Notes: generated by a model from the sequence alone, not told the origin. DNA of 64,000 nt from an uncultured Methanobrevibacter sp. (GCF_937881195.1 NZ_CALGFC010000003.1:1-64000), one strand, 5' to 3'; shown: positions 28,240-37,669, counted from the stretch's first letter. Program-made: numbers and translations.

Positions 28240-28992
28240 TTATAGTTCTATTACATCAAAAGATGATAAATCTAAAATGTTGAATGTTAAAAGCTTAGGA
28301 GAGTATATAACTTCACCAATTCCAGTAATTATTTTAAAAGCCTCAAATGCTTCTAAACAACCTACAATATTAGGGGTTGGTCCAATAACTGGGGGAACCC
28401 CCCTGTTTAATCCATTAACATCATTAATAGTATCTTCATTTAGTTCCCTATCAACTGAGGGTAACTGGAACATTTCTTCATAAGTTTTTGTTTCAGGAGT
28501 GAATACTGAAACTTGACCCATTGTACCATGAATTGCACCATGAACATAAGGAATGCCAAGCTTTCTAGCAGCCCTACTTACAATGATACGAGTAACTAAA
28601 TTGTCTAATGCATCAAGAACTACATCAGAACTTCCAATAACTTCTTCAACATTATTCTCATTTAATTCCTCATTAAATGCATTAACTTCAACATAAGGAT
28701 TTATGTTCCTAACTCTCTCTTTTGCAGAGTAACTTTTTTCTTTACCTAATGTTTCTAATCCACTGATTAATTGTCGGTTCATATTAGAAAGGTCAAAAAT
28801 ATCTTTATCAATTAAATTAATTTTTCCTACTCCCATACGAGCTAATTGTTCAATTAATGAACCACCAATTCCTCCACATCCAATTACAGTTACTTCAGCT
28901 TCTTTAAATCGGGTTTGCTGACTTTTTGTCACTATACTCATTTGTCTACTAATAATTTCCCAATATCCCATTCCAATATATCTTGTTGGCAT
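28240..28992 (-). CDS. ThiF/MoeB-type E1-like adenylyltransferase
   Basis: 250 aa. Rossmann motif 'GCGGIGGSLIEQLARMGVG' (residues 38-56), 'DLSNMNRQ' with the conserved Asn-Arg, 'LDALDNLVTR' and C-terminal 'GCLEAFEAFKIITGIG'. It activates a ThiS-type C-terminal glycine with ATP. The pair of CxxC zinc motifs of bacterial MoeB/ThiF is absent and no cysteine stands where the persulfide cysteine of ThiF is expected. It stands divergent from the hdrC-like gene and may share control with it. Confidence 0.88.
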   Translation of the reverse strand: MPTRYIGMGYWEIISRQMSIVTKSQQTRFKEAEVTVIGCGGIGGSLIEQLARMGVGKINLIDKDIFDLSNMNRQLISGLETLGKEKSYSAKERVRNINPYVEVNAFNEELNENNVEEVIGSSDVVLDALDNLVTRIIVSRAARKLGIPYVHGAIHGTMGQVSVFTPETKTYEEMFQLPSVDRELNEDTINDVNGLNRGVPPVIGPTPNIVGCLEAFEAFKIITGIGEVIYSPKLLTFNILDLSSFDVIEL

Positions 28993-29049
28993 TTAATCAC
29001 TTTCTTGTTGTAAATAAATAATTAATATTTTTTATAATTAATATTTTTT

Positions 29050-29117
29050 AAATAATTTTTATTTTTAAATAATTCTTATTTTTAAATAATTCTTATTTTT
29101 AAATAATTCTTATTTTT
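29050..29117. repeat. 17-bp tandem repeat, four copies
   Basis: AAATAATTCTTATTTTT in four head-to-tail copies (29050, 29067, 29084, 29101), the first with one C/T change. It begins 58 bp from the thiF-like start codon, where its promoter should be. Confidence 0.85.
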
Positions 29118-29427
29118 AAATATTTAAATAAATAATTAATAATTATATTCCTATCAATTTAGTATATAGATTCTAATTATAGTATATATGTTAATGAATA
29201 TACATATATTATATTACACATATTATATGATTAATTATTAATATTATATCTAAATATCAAATCATATGATTCAAAATCTACCAAATAACAAATTAATGAA
29301 TTATAATATATTATTTGAGTAACATCATTAATAACAATACAAAATTAATCAATAACATAATATAAAAAATAATTTTATCTTTTTAATTTTATTATATATT
29401 TAATTTTTATTTAATTCTTAGCTTATT

Positions 29428-29443
29428 TATAACAATAGTTATA
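29428..29443. promoter_or_regulatory. Operator copy before hdrC-like gene
   Basis: TATAACAATAGTTATA: one mismatch in the centre of an otherwise perfect palindrome. The hdrC-like ATG is ~234 bp downstream. The upstream TATA box is less clear here (TATATTTAA near 29395). Confidence 0.6.
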
Positions 29444-29676
29444 TTTTTATATTAAGACGAACTTATATATAAATATTTTCATAAGAATATTTTATTCTAA
29501 TTATTAATTATTGTTATAAATTGTATTAATTTTAATCATTTTAAAATAACATAATTGATTTAATTAATATACTTATTTCATTATTTATTACATTGATAAA
29601 TTATCAATAGACTTTTTAATAGGTTATTTATCAATAGAATTTTTAATAGATTATTGTTAGGATTAAACGAGAGCTA

Positions 29677-30276
29677 ATGAACATGAAATATGATAATGAT
29701 AAAAAAATTAATTATAGAAAATCCATAAATCTTCCAAAAGAAATATTGAATAGTATTGAAGCACCTAAAGATTTAGGATTACTTAAATGTATTCAATGTG
29801 GAATGTGTACTTCAGTATGTCCTGCAGCAGCACATAGTGATTATAATCCTCGAGATATAGTATATAAAGTTCTTAAAAATGACGAAACTATAATTTCAGA
29901 TGAAAAAATATGGGATTGTTTTTATTGTTATACCTGCCAAAGTGTTTGTCCTGTGAAAAATAGTGTTTGTTTAATTAATCAAGTACTGAGGCAGATTGCA
30001 ATTAACAAAGGAATAGCAAAAAAACATGTGAGTCCTTTTTTAACATATGGCAATACCTTTTTAGATATTGGAATTGGAGGAATACCAAAAAGTTTTTTCA
30101 TGGATTTGAATAATGATATTGATGGCTGGTTAGATTTAAAAACTAATCTTGATAAAATAAGAGAAGATCTTTCTTTAGGTCCAGTGAAAATGCCTAAAAA
30201 ATCAATCAAAGAAGTTAATTTACTACTTAAAAAAGCAAAATTCCATAAAAGGATGGAAAAAATGAAAAGTGGATAA
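29677..30276 (+). CDS. HdrC-like iron-sulfur subunit
   Basis: 199 aa with two ferredoxin-type [4Fe-4S] motifs: Cys38/41/44/48 ('CIQCGMCTSVCP') and Cys81/84/87/91 ('CFYCYTCQSVCP'). Size and spacing match heterodisulfide reductase subunit C, which carries electrons to HdrB. The next gene is HdrB-like, 9 bp away, so the two form an HdrCB unit. An adjacent HdrA is lacking, so it may work with a shared HdrA or another donor. The shared operator places it in the sulfur regulon rather than with methanogenesis genes. Confidence 0.9.
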   Translation: MNMKYDNDKKINYRKSINLPKEILNSIEAPKDLGLLKCIQCGMCTSVCPAAAHSDYNPRDIVYKVLKNDETIISDEKIWDCFYCYTCQSVCPVKNSVCLINQVLRQIAINKGIAKKHVSPFLTYGNTFLDIGIGGIPKSFFMDLNNDIDGWLDLKTNLDKIREDLSLGPVKMPKKSIKEVNLLLKKAKFHKRMEKMKSG

Positions 30277-30285
30277 AGTGATAAA

Positions 30286-31272
30286 ATGGATAAAATACCA
30301 GATAAAAATATTTTATTATTCAAAAGTTGCTTAGTTAGTACTGAATATCCAGGGATTGAATCTTCAACTAAATATATTTTTGATAAATTAAATATTGATT
30401 ATATAATTGATCATGAACAATCTTGCTGTACAGGACTAGGACATTACAGTGATGTATTTGATCAGTTTTCAACAACATTAATAGCTGCTAGAAATTTTAA
30501 TTTAGCTAAAAAAATCAACAAGAAGAATATTGTAGCAATGTGTGCAACATGCTATGCAATAAATAAAAAATCTTCAGAAATATTAAATGAAAATGACGAT
30601 TTAAGAGATGAAATTAATGAAATATTCAATGAATGTGGATTTGATAGCTATAAAAAAGATTCAATAAATACTGAAAATAATATTCTTCATGTTGTTGATA
30701 TATTATTTGATAAAAGAAAAGAAATCAGCAAAAAGATTAAATTAGATTTATCTAATATAAAAATAGCTACACATCATGCATGCCACTATTGTAAAGTTTC
30801 TTATGATAATATATTAGATGGGTCTAGGAATCCCATATTATTAGATGAAATAGTAAAAAGTTGTGGTATCGATACAATTGGATGGTATAATGAAAAAAGA
30901 TCAACTTGTGGAGCAGGTTTTAGGCAAAGATTTGTTAATAAAGATTTATCTTTAGAAGTGACTGAAAAGAAACTTTTAGCCTTAAATGATCAAAATGTTG
31001 ATATATTAATACATATGTGCCCTAATTGTCATATGCAATTTGATAGATATCAACCTTATATTTCTAAAAAGTTAAATATTGAATTAAAAACAGTTCATTT
31101 AAATATTACTCAATTTATCGCCTTAATTTTAGGTGCAGACCCATATAAAATTGTTGGAATTCAAACACATACAATTCCTATTGAACCACTAATTGAGAAG
31201 ATGAATACTGATAATAATAAATCAAAAGTTAATGATAAAATTGAAAATAGCCAAAATAAAATATCTATATAA
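30286..31272 (+). CDS. HdrB-like subunit with CCG domains
   Basis: 328 aa. First CCG domain: Cys15, Cys47-Cys48 ('SCCTGLGH'), Cys86/Cys89 ('MCATCY'). Second: Cys166, 'STCGAG' at 206-211 and Cys245/Cys248 ('MCPNC'). In HdrB each domain binds a noncubane [4Fe-4S] cluster with a Cys-Cys pair. Here the first Cys of the second pair is Thr207, so that cluster may be changed or missing. A ~50-residue polar tail is added. AGTGAT ribosome site. With its HdrC partner it probably reduces or forms disulfides or feeds electrons to the sulfur enzymes around it. Confidence 0.87.
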   Translation: MDKIPDKNILLFKSCLVSTEYPGIESSTKYIFDKLNIDYIIDHEQSCCTGLGHYSDVFDQFSTTLIAARNFNLAKKINKKNIVAMCATCYAINKKSSEILNENDDLRDEINEIFNECGFDSYKKDSINTENNILHVVDILFDKRKEISKKIKLDLSNIKIATHHACHYCKVSYDNILDGSRNPILLDEIVKSCGIDTIGWYNEKRSTCGAGFRQRFVNKDLSLEVTEKKLLALNDQNVDILIHMCPNCHMQFDRYQPYISKKLNIELKTVHLNITQFIALILGADPYKIVGIQTHTIPIEPLIEKMNTDNNKSKVNDKIENSQNKISI

Positions 31273-31667
31273 TAATTATCATAATATTAAAATAAAATAT
31301 CCATATAATAATTATTATAATATTAAATATACTATAAATTTATTTTATTTAATAAAATTAAAATTTTAAAATATCATGAACTAATAATTAAGGTAATTAT
31401 TTAAATATATAAGAATATAACAATTGTTAATATTTATATATAATAAAATTTAATAAAATGTTGTAAAACATGAAAAAATAATTGTTAAGCAATAAAATAA
31501 TTTTAAATAATAAAAATAATTTTAAAAATAGATTTTATTTTTAAATAATATTTATTTCTGATTATATCATTATTTTTATAAATTGAAATTTAGTAAATAG
31601 AAATTAAATTAGATAATAGAAAAATTATTATTAAAAATCTAAAATAAATCACTAAAAGGTGAGATAC
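31273..31667. other. 395-bp leader region of the DUF39 gene
   Basis: TTTAAATA at 31400-31407, then the operator at 31416-31431 and a ~235-nt presumed leader. Only two trivial 2-codon ATG frames are found in the leader. No gene. Confidence 0.5.
31416..31431. promoter_or_regulatory. Operator copy before the DUF39 gene
   Basis: TATAACAATTGTTAAT: 12-bp perfect core TAACAATTGTTA at 31418-31429. The TATA box TTTAAATA is centred ~13 bp upstream. Confidence 0.7.
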
Positions 31668-32921
31668 TTGTTAAAAAGAAGCTTAGATGAGATTAAAGAA
31701 AAAATAAAAAAAGGTGATGCGAATGTATTCACTGCTCAGGAAATAAAAGAAGCAATAAAAAATGAAGAAGATATAAAATTTGATGATGTGGATGTTGTAA
31801 CCTGTGGTACTTGTGGTATAATGTCCGGTACTGCTGCAATATTCCATATTGGAGTCACAGAACCAGGAGTTTTCCAAAAAGCTAAAAAAGTCTATCTTAA
31901 TGGTGTTCCTGCTTATCCTGGCCCATGCCCAAATGAACTTTTAGGTTCAGTTGATGTAATAGCCTATGGAACAGAACATAGCGTAAGGGATCATGAATAT
32001 GGAGGAGGTTTCCTTTTTAAAGATTTATTAAGTGGAAATGATATTGATGTTGAAGTTGAAGCAATTGATGGTCAAAAATTTGAAACTACTGTTAACATCG
32101 AAGATATCCCACGAGCACAAATAATTGGGGTTAGAATGGCTTTTAGAAATTATACTGCATTTGTAAATCCTGCAAATGATGTAGTTAATTCAATTTTTAA
32201 TGGAATTCCAATGAAAGGAGGATTAGACCAATTTTCTTTTTCAGGATGTGGAGATTTAAATCCTTTGCAAAATGATGTTGGGAGAAATGTTATTAAAGAA
32301 GGAACTAAAATATTGTTTAATGGAGGCCCCGGAGTAGTTTTAGGTTCTGGAACTAGGAGTTCTGATACTAAACCAAATCTAATGTTAACTGGAGATATGC
32401 TTAAAATGTCTTCAGAATATATAGGAGGGTTTAAAACTGGAGCAGGGCCAGAAATATATGATTCAGTTGCTATACCAATACCAATATTAAATGAAAACAT
32501 TTTTAATGATGTTAAAATAGTAAATAGTGACATTCCACTTGTAGTTGCTGATATACATGGAAGACATTTGCCATTAACTGAAACTAGTTATGATAAAGTA
32601 TGGGAAGGCTATGATGAAAGACCTACTTTTAATTCATCAAATTTCAAAAAAGAAGATAACATTGAAGTTCAAAAAGCATGTCCAACAAATGCGATTAATG
32701 ATAATGGAACAATTAATCTTGATAAATGTTTTGGTTGTGGTTTGTGTGCATATATTACAAAAAATAAAACATATAACATAAATTTAGGTTCAGTTGATCT
32801 TGAAATTGAAAACAAAAATCATAATATACCTATTACTTGCAGACAATCAGATATACAGAGAGGGAAAAAGATTTCAGTTAAGTTAAAACAAGAAATAAAT
32901 AATGGAGAATTTGAATTATAA
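31668..32921 (+). CDS. DUF39 homocysteine-biosynthesis protein fused to a ferredoxin motif
   Basis: 417 aa. I start at TTG 31668 behind GGTGAG; the in-frame GTG at 31659 lies in that ribosome site. The DUF39 core shows 'VVTCGTCGIMSGTAA' (Cys46/Cys49 in this numbering), 'YPGPCPNELLGSVDV' and 'GCGDLNPLQ'. This family (with a NIL-ferredoxin partner in Methanosarcina) is needed to make homocysteine from aspartate semialdehyde. Here a C-terminal motif 'KACPTNAI ... DKCFGCGLC' suggests a fused iron-sulfur domain in place of the separate partner. Operator upstream. Confidence 0.87.
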   Translation: MLKRSLDEIKEKIKKGDANVFTAQEIKEAIKNEEDIKFDDVDVVTCGTCGIMSGTAAIFHIGVTEPGVFQKAKKVYLNGVPAYPGPCPNELLGSVDVIAYGTEHSVRDHEYGGGFLFKDLLSGNDIDVEVEAIDGQKFETTVNIEDIPRAQIIGVRMAFRNYTAFVNPANDVVNSIFNGIPMKGGLDQFSFSGCGDLNPLQNDVGRNVIKEGTKILFNGGPGVVLGSGTRSSDTKPNLMLTGDMLKMSSEYIGGFKTGAGPEIYDSVAIPIPILNENIFNDVKIVNSDIPLVVADIHGRHLPLTETSYDKVWEGYDERPTFNSSNFKKEDNIEVQKACPTNAINDNGTINLDKCFGCGLCAYITKNKTYNINLGSVDLEIENKNHNIPITCRQSDIQRGKKISVKLKQEINNGEFEL

Positions 32922-33020
32922 ATTTGAGTTATATATATAAATTATAAATTTGAATTATATATGTAAATTATAAATTGGAATTATATATGTAAATTATAAA
33001 TTGGAATTATATTTGAATTT
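32918..33020. repeat. 26-bp tandem repeat across the DUF39 stop codon
   Basis: Units of 26 bp start at 32918, 32944, 32970 and 32996 (partial), variants of ATAAATTKGAATTATATATG. The first unit overlaps the stop codon and the last codons (Glu-Phe-Glu-Leu) resemble the unit, as if the gene end had been duplicated. Confidence 0.8.
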
Positions 33021-33474
33021 AAAAATTGTGGCTTTATTTATTATTATTTAATTATAAAAAAAAATAATATAATTAAATCAATTTAACAAATATATCCCAA
33101 TTTATTTATAAAATTTACTCTTATCAATTTTTAATTAGTTTTATATCTCATTTATTATTATTATTATTTTGTAAATTATATTTTGTAACCAAATTTTTAT
33201 TTTCTACTTATTTTTTTATTAATATAGTCTTATTTTCATTTTTATTATTCTAATTTAATAAGTTAATTTTTATTAATTTAACTTATAACATATTTATTAC
33301 TTTAGATTTTTAATTAAATAAAAAAAATATTAATACTCTAAAAATTAATTTAAATATCTCAAAAAGTTTTTTGAAAATTTAATGTTTCTTTTACATCAAA
33401 ACATTTATACTATATATTAGCTAAATTAATTATAATTAAAATTAAAAATAATTATTATTTCTAGGAATGATTTA
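32922..33474. other. 553-bp gap after DUF39
   Basis: Starts with the 26-bp repeat, then A+T-rich DNA without a gene. TATATATTAG near 33413 could be the promoter of the next membrane-protein gene. Confidence 0.45.
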
Positions 33475-34272
33475 ATGGATATTATAACTTCGATTATTTA
33501 TATTTTCTTATTTATCTTGTTAATGGTATTTGTATTTTCGATGGGTCTTTTAACACCAATTATTGGAAAAAAAGATATTCTTTCTGTTTTAGCTATTGGA
33601 TTTGTAGTTGGTTTAGTTGGAGGAACATTTTTTATAACTCCTATTTATCAAGAAATGCCTTATGTTGTAGGATCAATATATGAAACAATTGGCGAAAATA
33701 ATGAAACAATTATTATTGAAGTATCACCGTCGGTTGATAGGAATAAATTAATTTCTGAATTAAATCAAAAAGAAGGAGTTATATCAGTAATAAATAAAGG
33801 AATAATTCTCAAAACAGACCCCTTTTCTGAAAGCACGAAGCAAATTATTGAAGATAAAGTGCCAATAGTTGATGAAAATTTTAAAAATTATTCTGTTAAT
33901 ACTGAAGGACTTATTTCTATAAATTTCACTCATAATTATGATCCAAGTAAAGCTATTAGTACTTTGACTGAGTGGTTAATGTATTCTAGTGGAATAAATG
34001 TTAAATATTCGTCTGTGATAATAAATATTAATGCTAAATCAAATAGTGTTAAGGAAGTTACTGATTATTTACATTCAAATAATATTGTTATTAGTTCAAT
34101 TAACGGTCCTGTTCAAAGTGCTATTAATAATACTAAAATGTCAATGTTAGATAATAATTATGTTATTCTAATTTCAGGAATTATTGGGCTTGTTGTAGCA
34201 TTGATTAGTATCTTTTTTGATAATATTCTTGAGGGAATCAGAAGATTTATTGCAAAAATCAAAAATAGATAG
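33475..34272 (+). CDS. Membrane protein, 265 aa, unknown
   Basis: Two N-terminal membrane spans (residues ~5-25 and 33-55), a ~150-residue domain predicted outside the membrane with repeated Val/Ile-rich strands, and a C-terminal span (~228-248) followed by a basic tail. Start supported by AGGAATGATTTA. I have the impression of a conserved methanobacterial membrane protein but cannot name the family. It precedes the Dph6-like gene by 85 bp on the same strand. Confidence 0.7.
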   Translation: MDIITSIIYIFLFILLMVFVFSMGLLTPIIGKKDILSVLAIGFVVGLVGGTFFITPIYQEMPYVVGSIYETIGENNETIIIEVSPSVDRNKLISELNQKEGVISVINKGIILKTDPFSESTKQIIEDKVPIVDENFKNYSVNTEGLISINFTHNYDPSKAISTLTEWLMYSSGINVKYSSVIININAKSNSVKEVTDYLHSNNIVISSINGPVQSAINNTKMSMLDNNYVILISGIIGLVVALISIFFDNILEGIRRFIAKIKNR

Positions 34273-34334
34273 ATAAAAATTGAAAAATATATAAATAAAC
34301 AGTTAGAAAATAGATAGATAAAAATTGAAAAATA
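34262..34334. repeat. 28-bp direct repeat including a stop codon
   Basis: An identical 28-bp stretch at 34262-34289 and 34307-34334. The first copy contains the end and TAG stop of the membrane-protein gene; the second lies in the intergenic DNA. Confidence 0.85.
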
Positions 34335-34357
34335 CTTAAATTAAAAAAGGTTGTTAT

Positions 34358-35038
34358 ATGAAATCAGCAGTTTTATTTTCTGGAGGAAAAGATAGTACAA
34401 TGGCTTGTTATGAAGCCCTTAAAAATAATGATGATGTTGCATTTTTGCTATCAATAGAATCTGAAAATGATGAATCTTATATGTTTCATATCCCTAATAT
34501 ACATATAACCGATTTAATAGCTGATGCCATAGGTATTCCTATAATTAAAGCTAAAACCAAAGGAATTAAGGAAAAAGAGCTTATTGATTTAAAAGAAAGT
34601 TTAAAAAATCTTAAAGAAAAAGGAGTAGAAGCAATTTATACAGGAGCTCTATTTTCAGTTTATCAAAAATCAAGAATTGATAAATTATGTGAGGATTTAG
34701 GACTTAAATCTATCGCACCATTATGGCATATTGATGAAGAAGAATATATGAGAAGAATTGTTGATTTAGGATTTAATATTATTATAACTGGAGTTTCTGC
34801 ATATGGGCTTGATGATTCATGGCTCGGTAGAAAAATAGACAATAATGCAATTGATGAATTAATTGAAATTAAAAAAAAATATGAAATAAATATTGCATTT
34901 GAAGGTGGAGAAGCTGAAACTTTAGCAATTGATGGCCCAATCTTTAAAAAAAAGGTTAAAATTGAAGAATCTGAGAAAATATGGAATAAAGATAGTGGAA
35001 TTTTTAATGTTAAAAAAGCATCTTTACTAAATAAATGA
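34358..35038 (+). CDS. Diphthine--ammonia ligase (Dph6 family)
   Basis: 226 aa. PP-loop ATP pyrophosphatase motif 'LFSGGKDSTMACY' at the N-terminus, 'EAIYTGALFSVYQKSRI' and C-terminal 'FEGGEAETLAIDGPIF', all typical of Dph6, which amidates diphthine on elongation factor 2. Size matches the archaeal single-domain form. GGTTGTTAT before the ATG is a weak ribosome site. Confidence 0.9.
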   Translation: MKSAVLFSGGKDSTMACYEALKNNDDVAFLLSIESENDESYMFHIPNIHITDLIADAIGIPIIKAKTKGIKEKELIDLKESLKNLKEKGVEAIYTGALFSVYQKSRIDKLCEDLGLKSIAPLWHIDEEEYMRRIVDLGFNIIITGVSAYGLDDSWLGRKIDNNAIDELIEIKKKYEINIAFEGGEAETLAIDGPIFKKKVKIEESEKIWNKDSGIFNVKKASLLNK

Positions 35039-35167
35039 TAAAAGAGGATAAAATAAACAAATTTCAAACATTAAAGCATAATTTAAACTAATAAAATATA
35101 TCGAATATAGTAAAATACTAAATTAATAATCTTTTATTATTTTAATTATTTAAATTCGAATTACTTT

Positions 35168-35734
35168 TTACATTTTTACTATAATATTCTCATTATTTAA
35201 AGGCCATTCAATTATAATTTTATAATTAGTACTCTTTTTAAAATTCATTATTGAATCAACATTTATAGCATCAAATGTAATATTAATTGTTTTTGAATCA
35301 TTCAATGAAGATAAAGTTCCAATAGCTATCCCTTTATTCAATATTTGATTTTTTGAAATTTTCAAATTTGTTTCTCTAGGCATTTCAACAAAAAGAGTCC
35401 TTTTTGATCCTACACCATCGGAATATACATCATCAATAGAATTCACAATTTTTAAAATTTCAGACTTCGTTTCTATTAGATTTACACTACTAATACTTGA
35501 ATCAATAGCTATTTCTGTTAGAGGTAATGAAATCGAAACAAGCATTAAAATAAATATAAATGAAATTAGTAAGAATTCTATTGAAAGTTGACCTTTATTA
35601 TTCTTATTAAAAGAGAATTTATTATATATTTTTAATATATTTTTCATTGAAATTATATGTTTAAATAGAATAAGAAAAATTAATAAATTTATATATTTTT
35701 CTTTAATTAAAAATTTTATTCTTTTAATAATCAT
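35168..35734 (-). CDS. Type IV pilin-like protein with class III signal peptide
   Basis: 188 aa. The class III motif 'KGQLSIEFLL' predicts cleavage after Gly48, followed by a hydrophobic stem (51-70) that would form the filament core. The leader before the site is unusually long, with its own hydrophobic stretch (residues 15-29). The ATG at codon 1 has GAGGT 4 bp upstream while the inner ATG at codon 30 has none, so I keep the long form. Lies 73 bp downstream of a prepilin peptidase gene on the same strand, which probably processes it. Confidence 0.82.
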   Translation of the reverse strand: MIIKRIKFLIKEKYINLLIFLILFKHIISMKNILKIYNKFSFNKNNKGQLSIEFLLISFIFILMLVSISLPLTEIAIDSSISSVNLIETKSEILKIVNSIDDVYSDGVGSKRTLFVEMPRETNLKISKNQILNKGIAIGTLSSLNDSKTINITFDAINVDSIMNFKKSTNYKIIIEWPLNNENIIVKM

Positions 35735-35807
35735 TTTAACCTCATTTGAATTAATATTAAACTTAAAATCTGATATTAATATATTTAATTATTTAATATA
35801 ATAGAAT

Positions 35808-37214
35808 TTAAAAAAATATACTTATTAACTTATATAGAATAAAAGATAAGTCCCCAATGAAAATACTAAATATAAGGCCAAAAAGAATTGAAGGTGCAAA
35901 AGGAAGTCCTATTTTAATATTAATATTATTAGAAATATATTTATTTTCAAAAAGTTTTTTAATTAAAATTATATCTCCTTTTGAAAGTCCAGCTGTAGTT
36001 TTTGATGTTAGAAAAAAATTTTCATTAATCTTTTTAATAGCAACATTATAAAAAAAGTTTCTTTCAATAAGATTAAATCTAAAAAGTATAAAATTTAAAA
36101 TGTCAAATTGATTTTTTTTATTTATTTTATAGTTATTAATTTTATTTTTATGATAATTAGATTTATCAAAATCATTTTCATTAATATAATTATAATATTT
36201 AGTAGACTTGTTAAATTCATCAGGTTTATGACTAACAGAAAGATGATCATTTATATCAATTATTTTATTATTAATTTCTAAATTATCAATTATCATCCCT
36301 TCTTTCAAAAATTTGACATCTATCTGCTTTTTTGTTCCCTTTTTAATAAATATTTTAAACTTTAAAAATATATTACTTGTAATCGAAGATATTAAATTAA
36401 ATACTATTCCAAATTCTATAATAAAATAAAGATTATCAATTTTTATAAGATTCACTAATGACAATGATAAAAATAAAAATATAGAAATTATTATGAAAAT
36501 TAATTGCTTAAATAGAAAATTAAATGATTTAAATATTAAATCAATAAAATTATTTAAAATAATTCTTAATTTTTTCATTAAAAAATTTCTATAAAAATTA
36601 ATATTATAAAAATTATTATTTATTTTTATTTTACGAATAATGCTATACAAATAATTGAATAAAATAAATAATAATAAAATAGGAAAAGAAATTAGTAAGC
36701 TATTAGCTATTATTGTCAATGGAAATGGATAAAATGCTATTATTGGAAAATTATTATTAAATAAATTAAACACTTGATTATTAATTATTAAAAAAGGATG
36801 AATTGGTAAAGTGGCACTGATTGCGGAAATCAGTTTAACATCCCCTCCACCCCATAAGCCTATTTTCCATAGTATGTAACATAAAATAAAAGTTACTATG
36901 GAGAAAATAATTGAACTAGTAATTATAAGAAAATTATTAAAAAATATTGAAATTATGGAATTTATTAAAATCCCAAAGACAAATAAGCTAAAAGTTAATT
37001 TATTTGGTATTATTTTATATTTTAAATCAAAAAACATTCCAATAACCGTGAACATTAATACCATTAATAGTGTGAAAAATATTAAAAAATTTTCAAAATT
37101 TTTAAATATATCTGTAAGAACTAGATAAACAGAAAATAAAGAATTTTTAATTAAAAAATTGCTAAATTTATAGTTAACGAATAAAAAATTACTAAATAAC
37201 GTACTTACTAACAT
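35808..37214 (-). CDS. Prepilin peptidase (A24 aspartate protease) with long C-terminal extension
   Basis: 468 aa. Catalytic aspartates Asp63 ('FFDLKYKIIPNKLT') and Asp125 in 'GLWGGGDVKLIS' lie in membrane-embedded helices, as in FlaK/EppA-type enzymes. Typical members are ~230-350 aa; here ~270 residues follow, with more membrane spans, a soluble piece carrying 'KEGMIIDNLEI' and a final hydrophobic segment. Acts on class III signal peptides such as that of the next gene. A similar extended arrangement is known in some EppA-like proteins. Confidence 0.88.
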   Translation of the reverse strand: MLVSTLFSNFLFVNYKFSNFLIKNSLFSVYLVLTDIFKNFENFLIFFTLLMVLMFTVIGMFFDLKYKIIPNKLTFSLFVFGILINSIISIFFNNFLIITSSIIFSIVTFILCYILWKIGLWGGGDVKLISAISATLPIHPFLIINNQVFNLFNNNFPIIAFYPFPLTIIANSLLISFPILLLFILFNYLYSIIRKIKINNNFYNINFYRNFLMKKLRIILNNFIDLIFKSFNFLFKQLIFIIISIFLFLSLSLVNLIKIDNLYFIIEFGIVFNLISSITSNIFLKFKIFIKKGTKKQIDVKFLKEGMIIDNLEINNKIIDINDHLSVSHKPDEFNKSTKYYNYINENDFDKSNYHKNKINNYKINKKNQFDILNFILFRFNLIERNFFYNVAIKKINENFFLTSKTTAGLSKGDIILIKKLFENKYISNNINIKIGLPFAPSILFGLIFSIFIGDLSFILYKLISIFF

Positions 37215-37669
37215 AATTTATCAACCTGATTTTTAGAAATAATTTTAGATTTTCAATAATAAACAAGAAAAATTAAATTATTTGGTTATTGATTTATTAG
37301 TAAAAACTATTATTTAAATTAATACTTTTTTTAGAAATAATATTACTTTGAATTAATATAATTGTTTTTGAAATTTAAAGTTATAGTTGTAATAAAATTA
37401 TAATAAAATTAAAAATTGATAAAATAAATAAAAATATATGAAAAATATATAAGAATATATAAGAATATATAAAAATATGTAAAAAATTTAAAATATTTAA
37501 AAAATTTAAAAAATTTAAAAGATTTAAAAAAAAGTTAAAATAGAAAAAATAATATTTAAAAAAATATATTAAAAAAATATGCTAAAATAATAGTTGATAA
37601 ATAAACTAAAAATAAAAAAATAATGAATATATTAGATATAAGAAATTATATTCCCAATAAGCAAATTAA
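37215..37669. other. 455-bp gap between pyrG end and prepilin peptidase start
   Basis: Very A-rich toward pyrG with short repeats such as AAGAATATAT and AAAATTTA (37430-37520). No gene; T-runs on the minus strand may end the pyrG transcript and TATA-like strings near 37230-37330 may start the next. Confidence 0.4.

Larger units (their letters stand above)
28993..29676. other. 684-bp divergent promoter region
   Basis: Between the thiF-like and hdrC-like starts. Holds a 17-bp tandem repeat (29050-29117) close to the thiF side and one operator (29428-29443) on the hdrC side. The rest is A+T-rich with nothing I can name. Confidence 0.5.

Noticed and set aside
31432..31667. Riboswitch in the regulon leaders
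   Set aside because: Leaders of thiI, GMC, hdrC and DUF39 share no visible sequence block and are too A+T-rich to fold into a known class; only the length similarity is kept as a finding.
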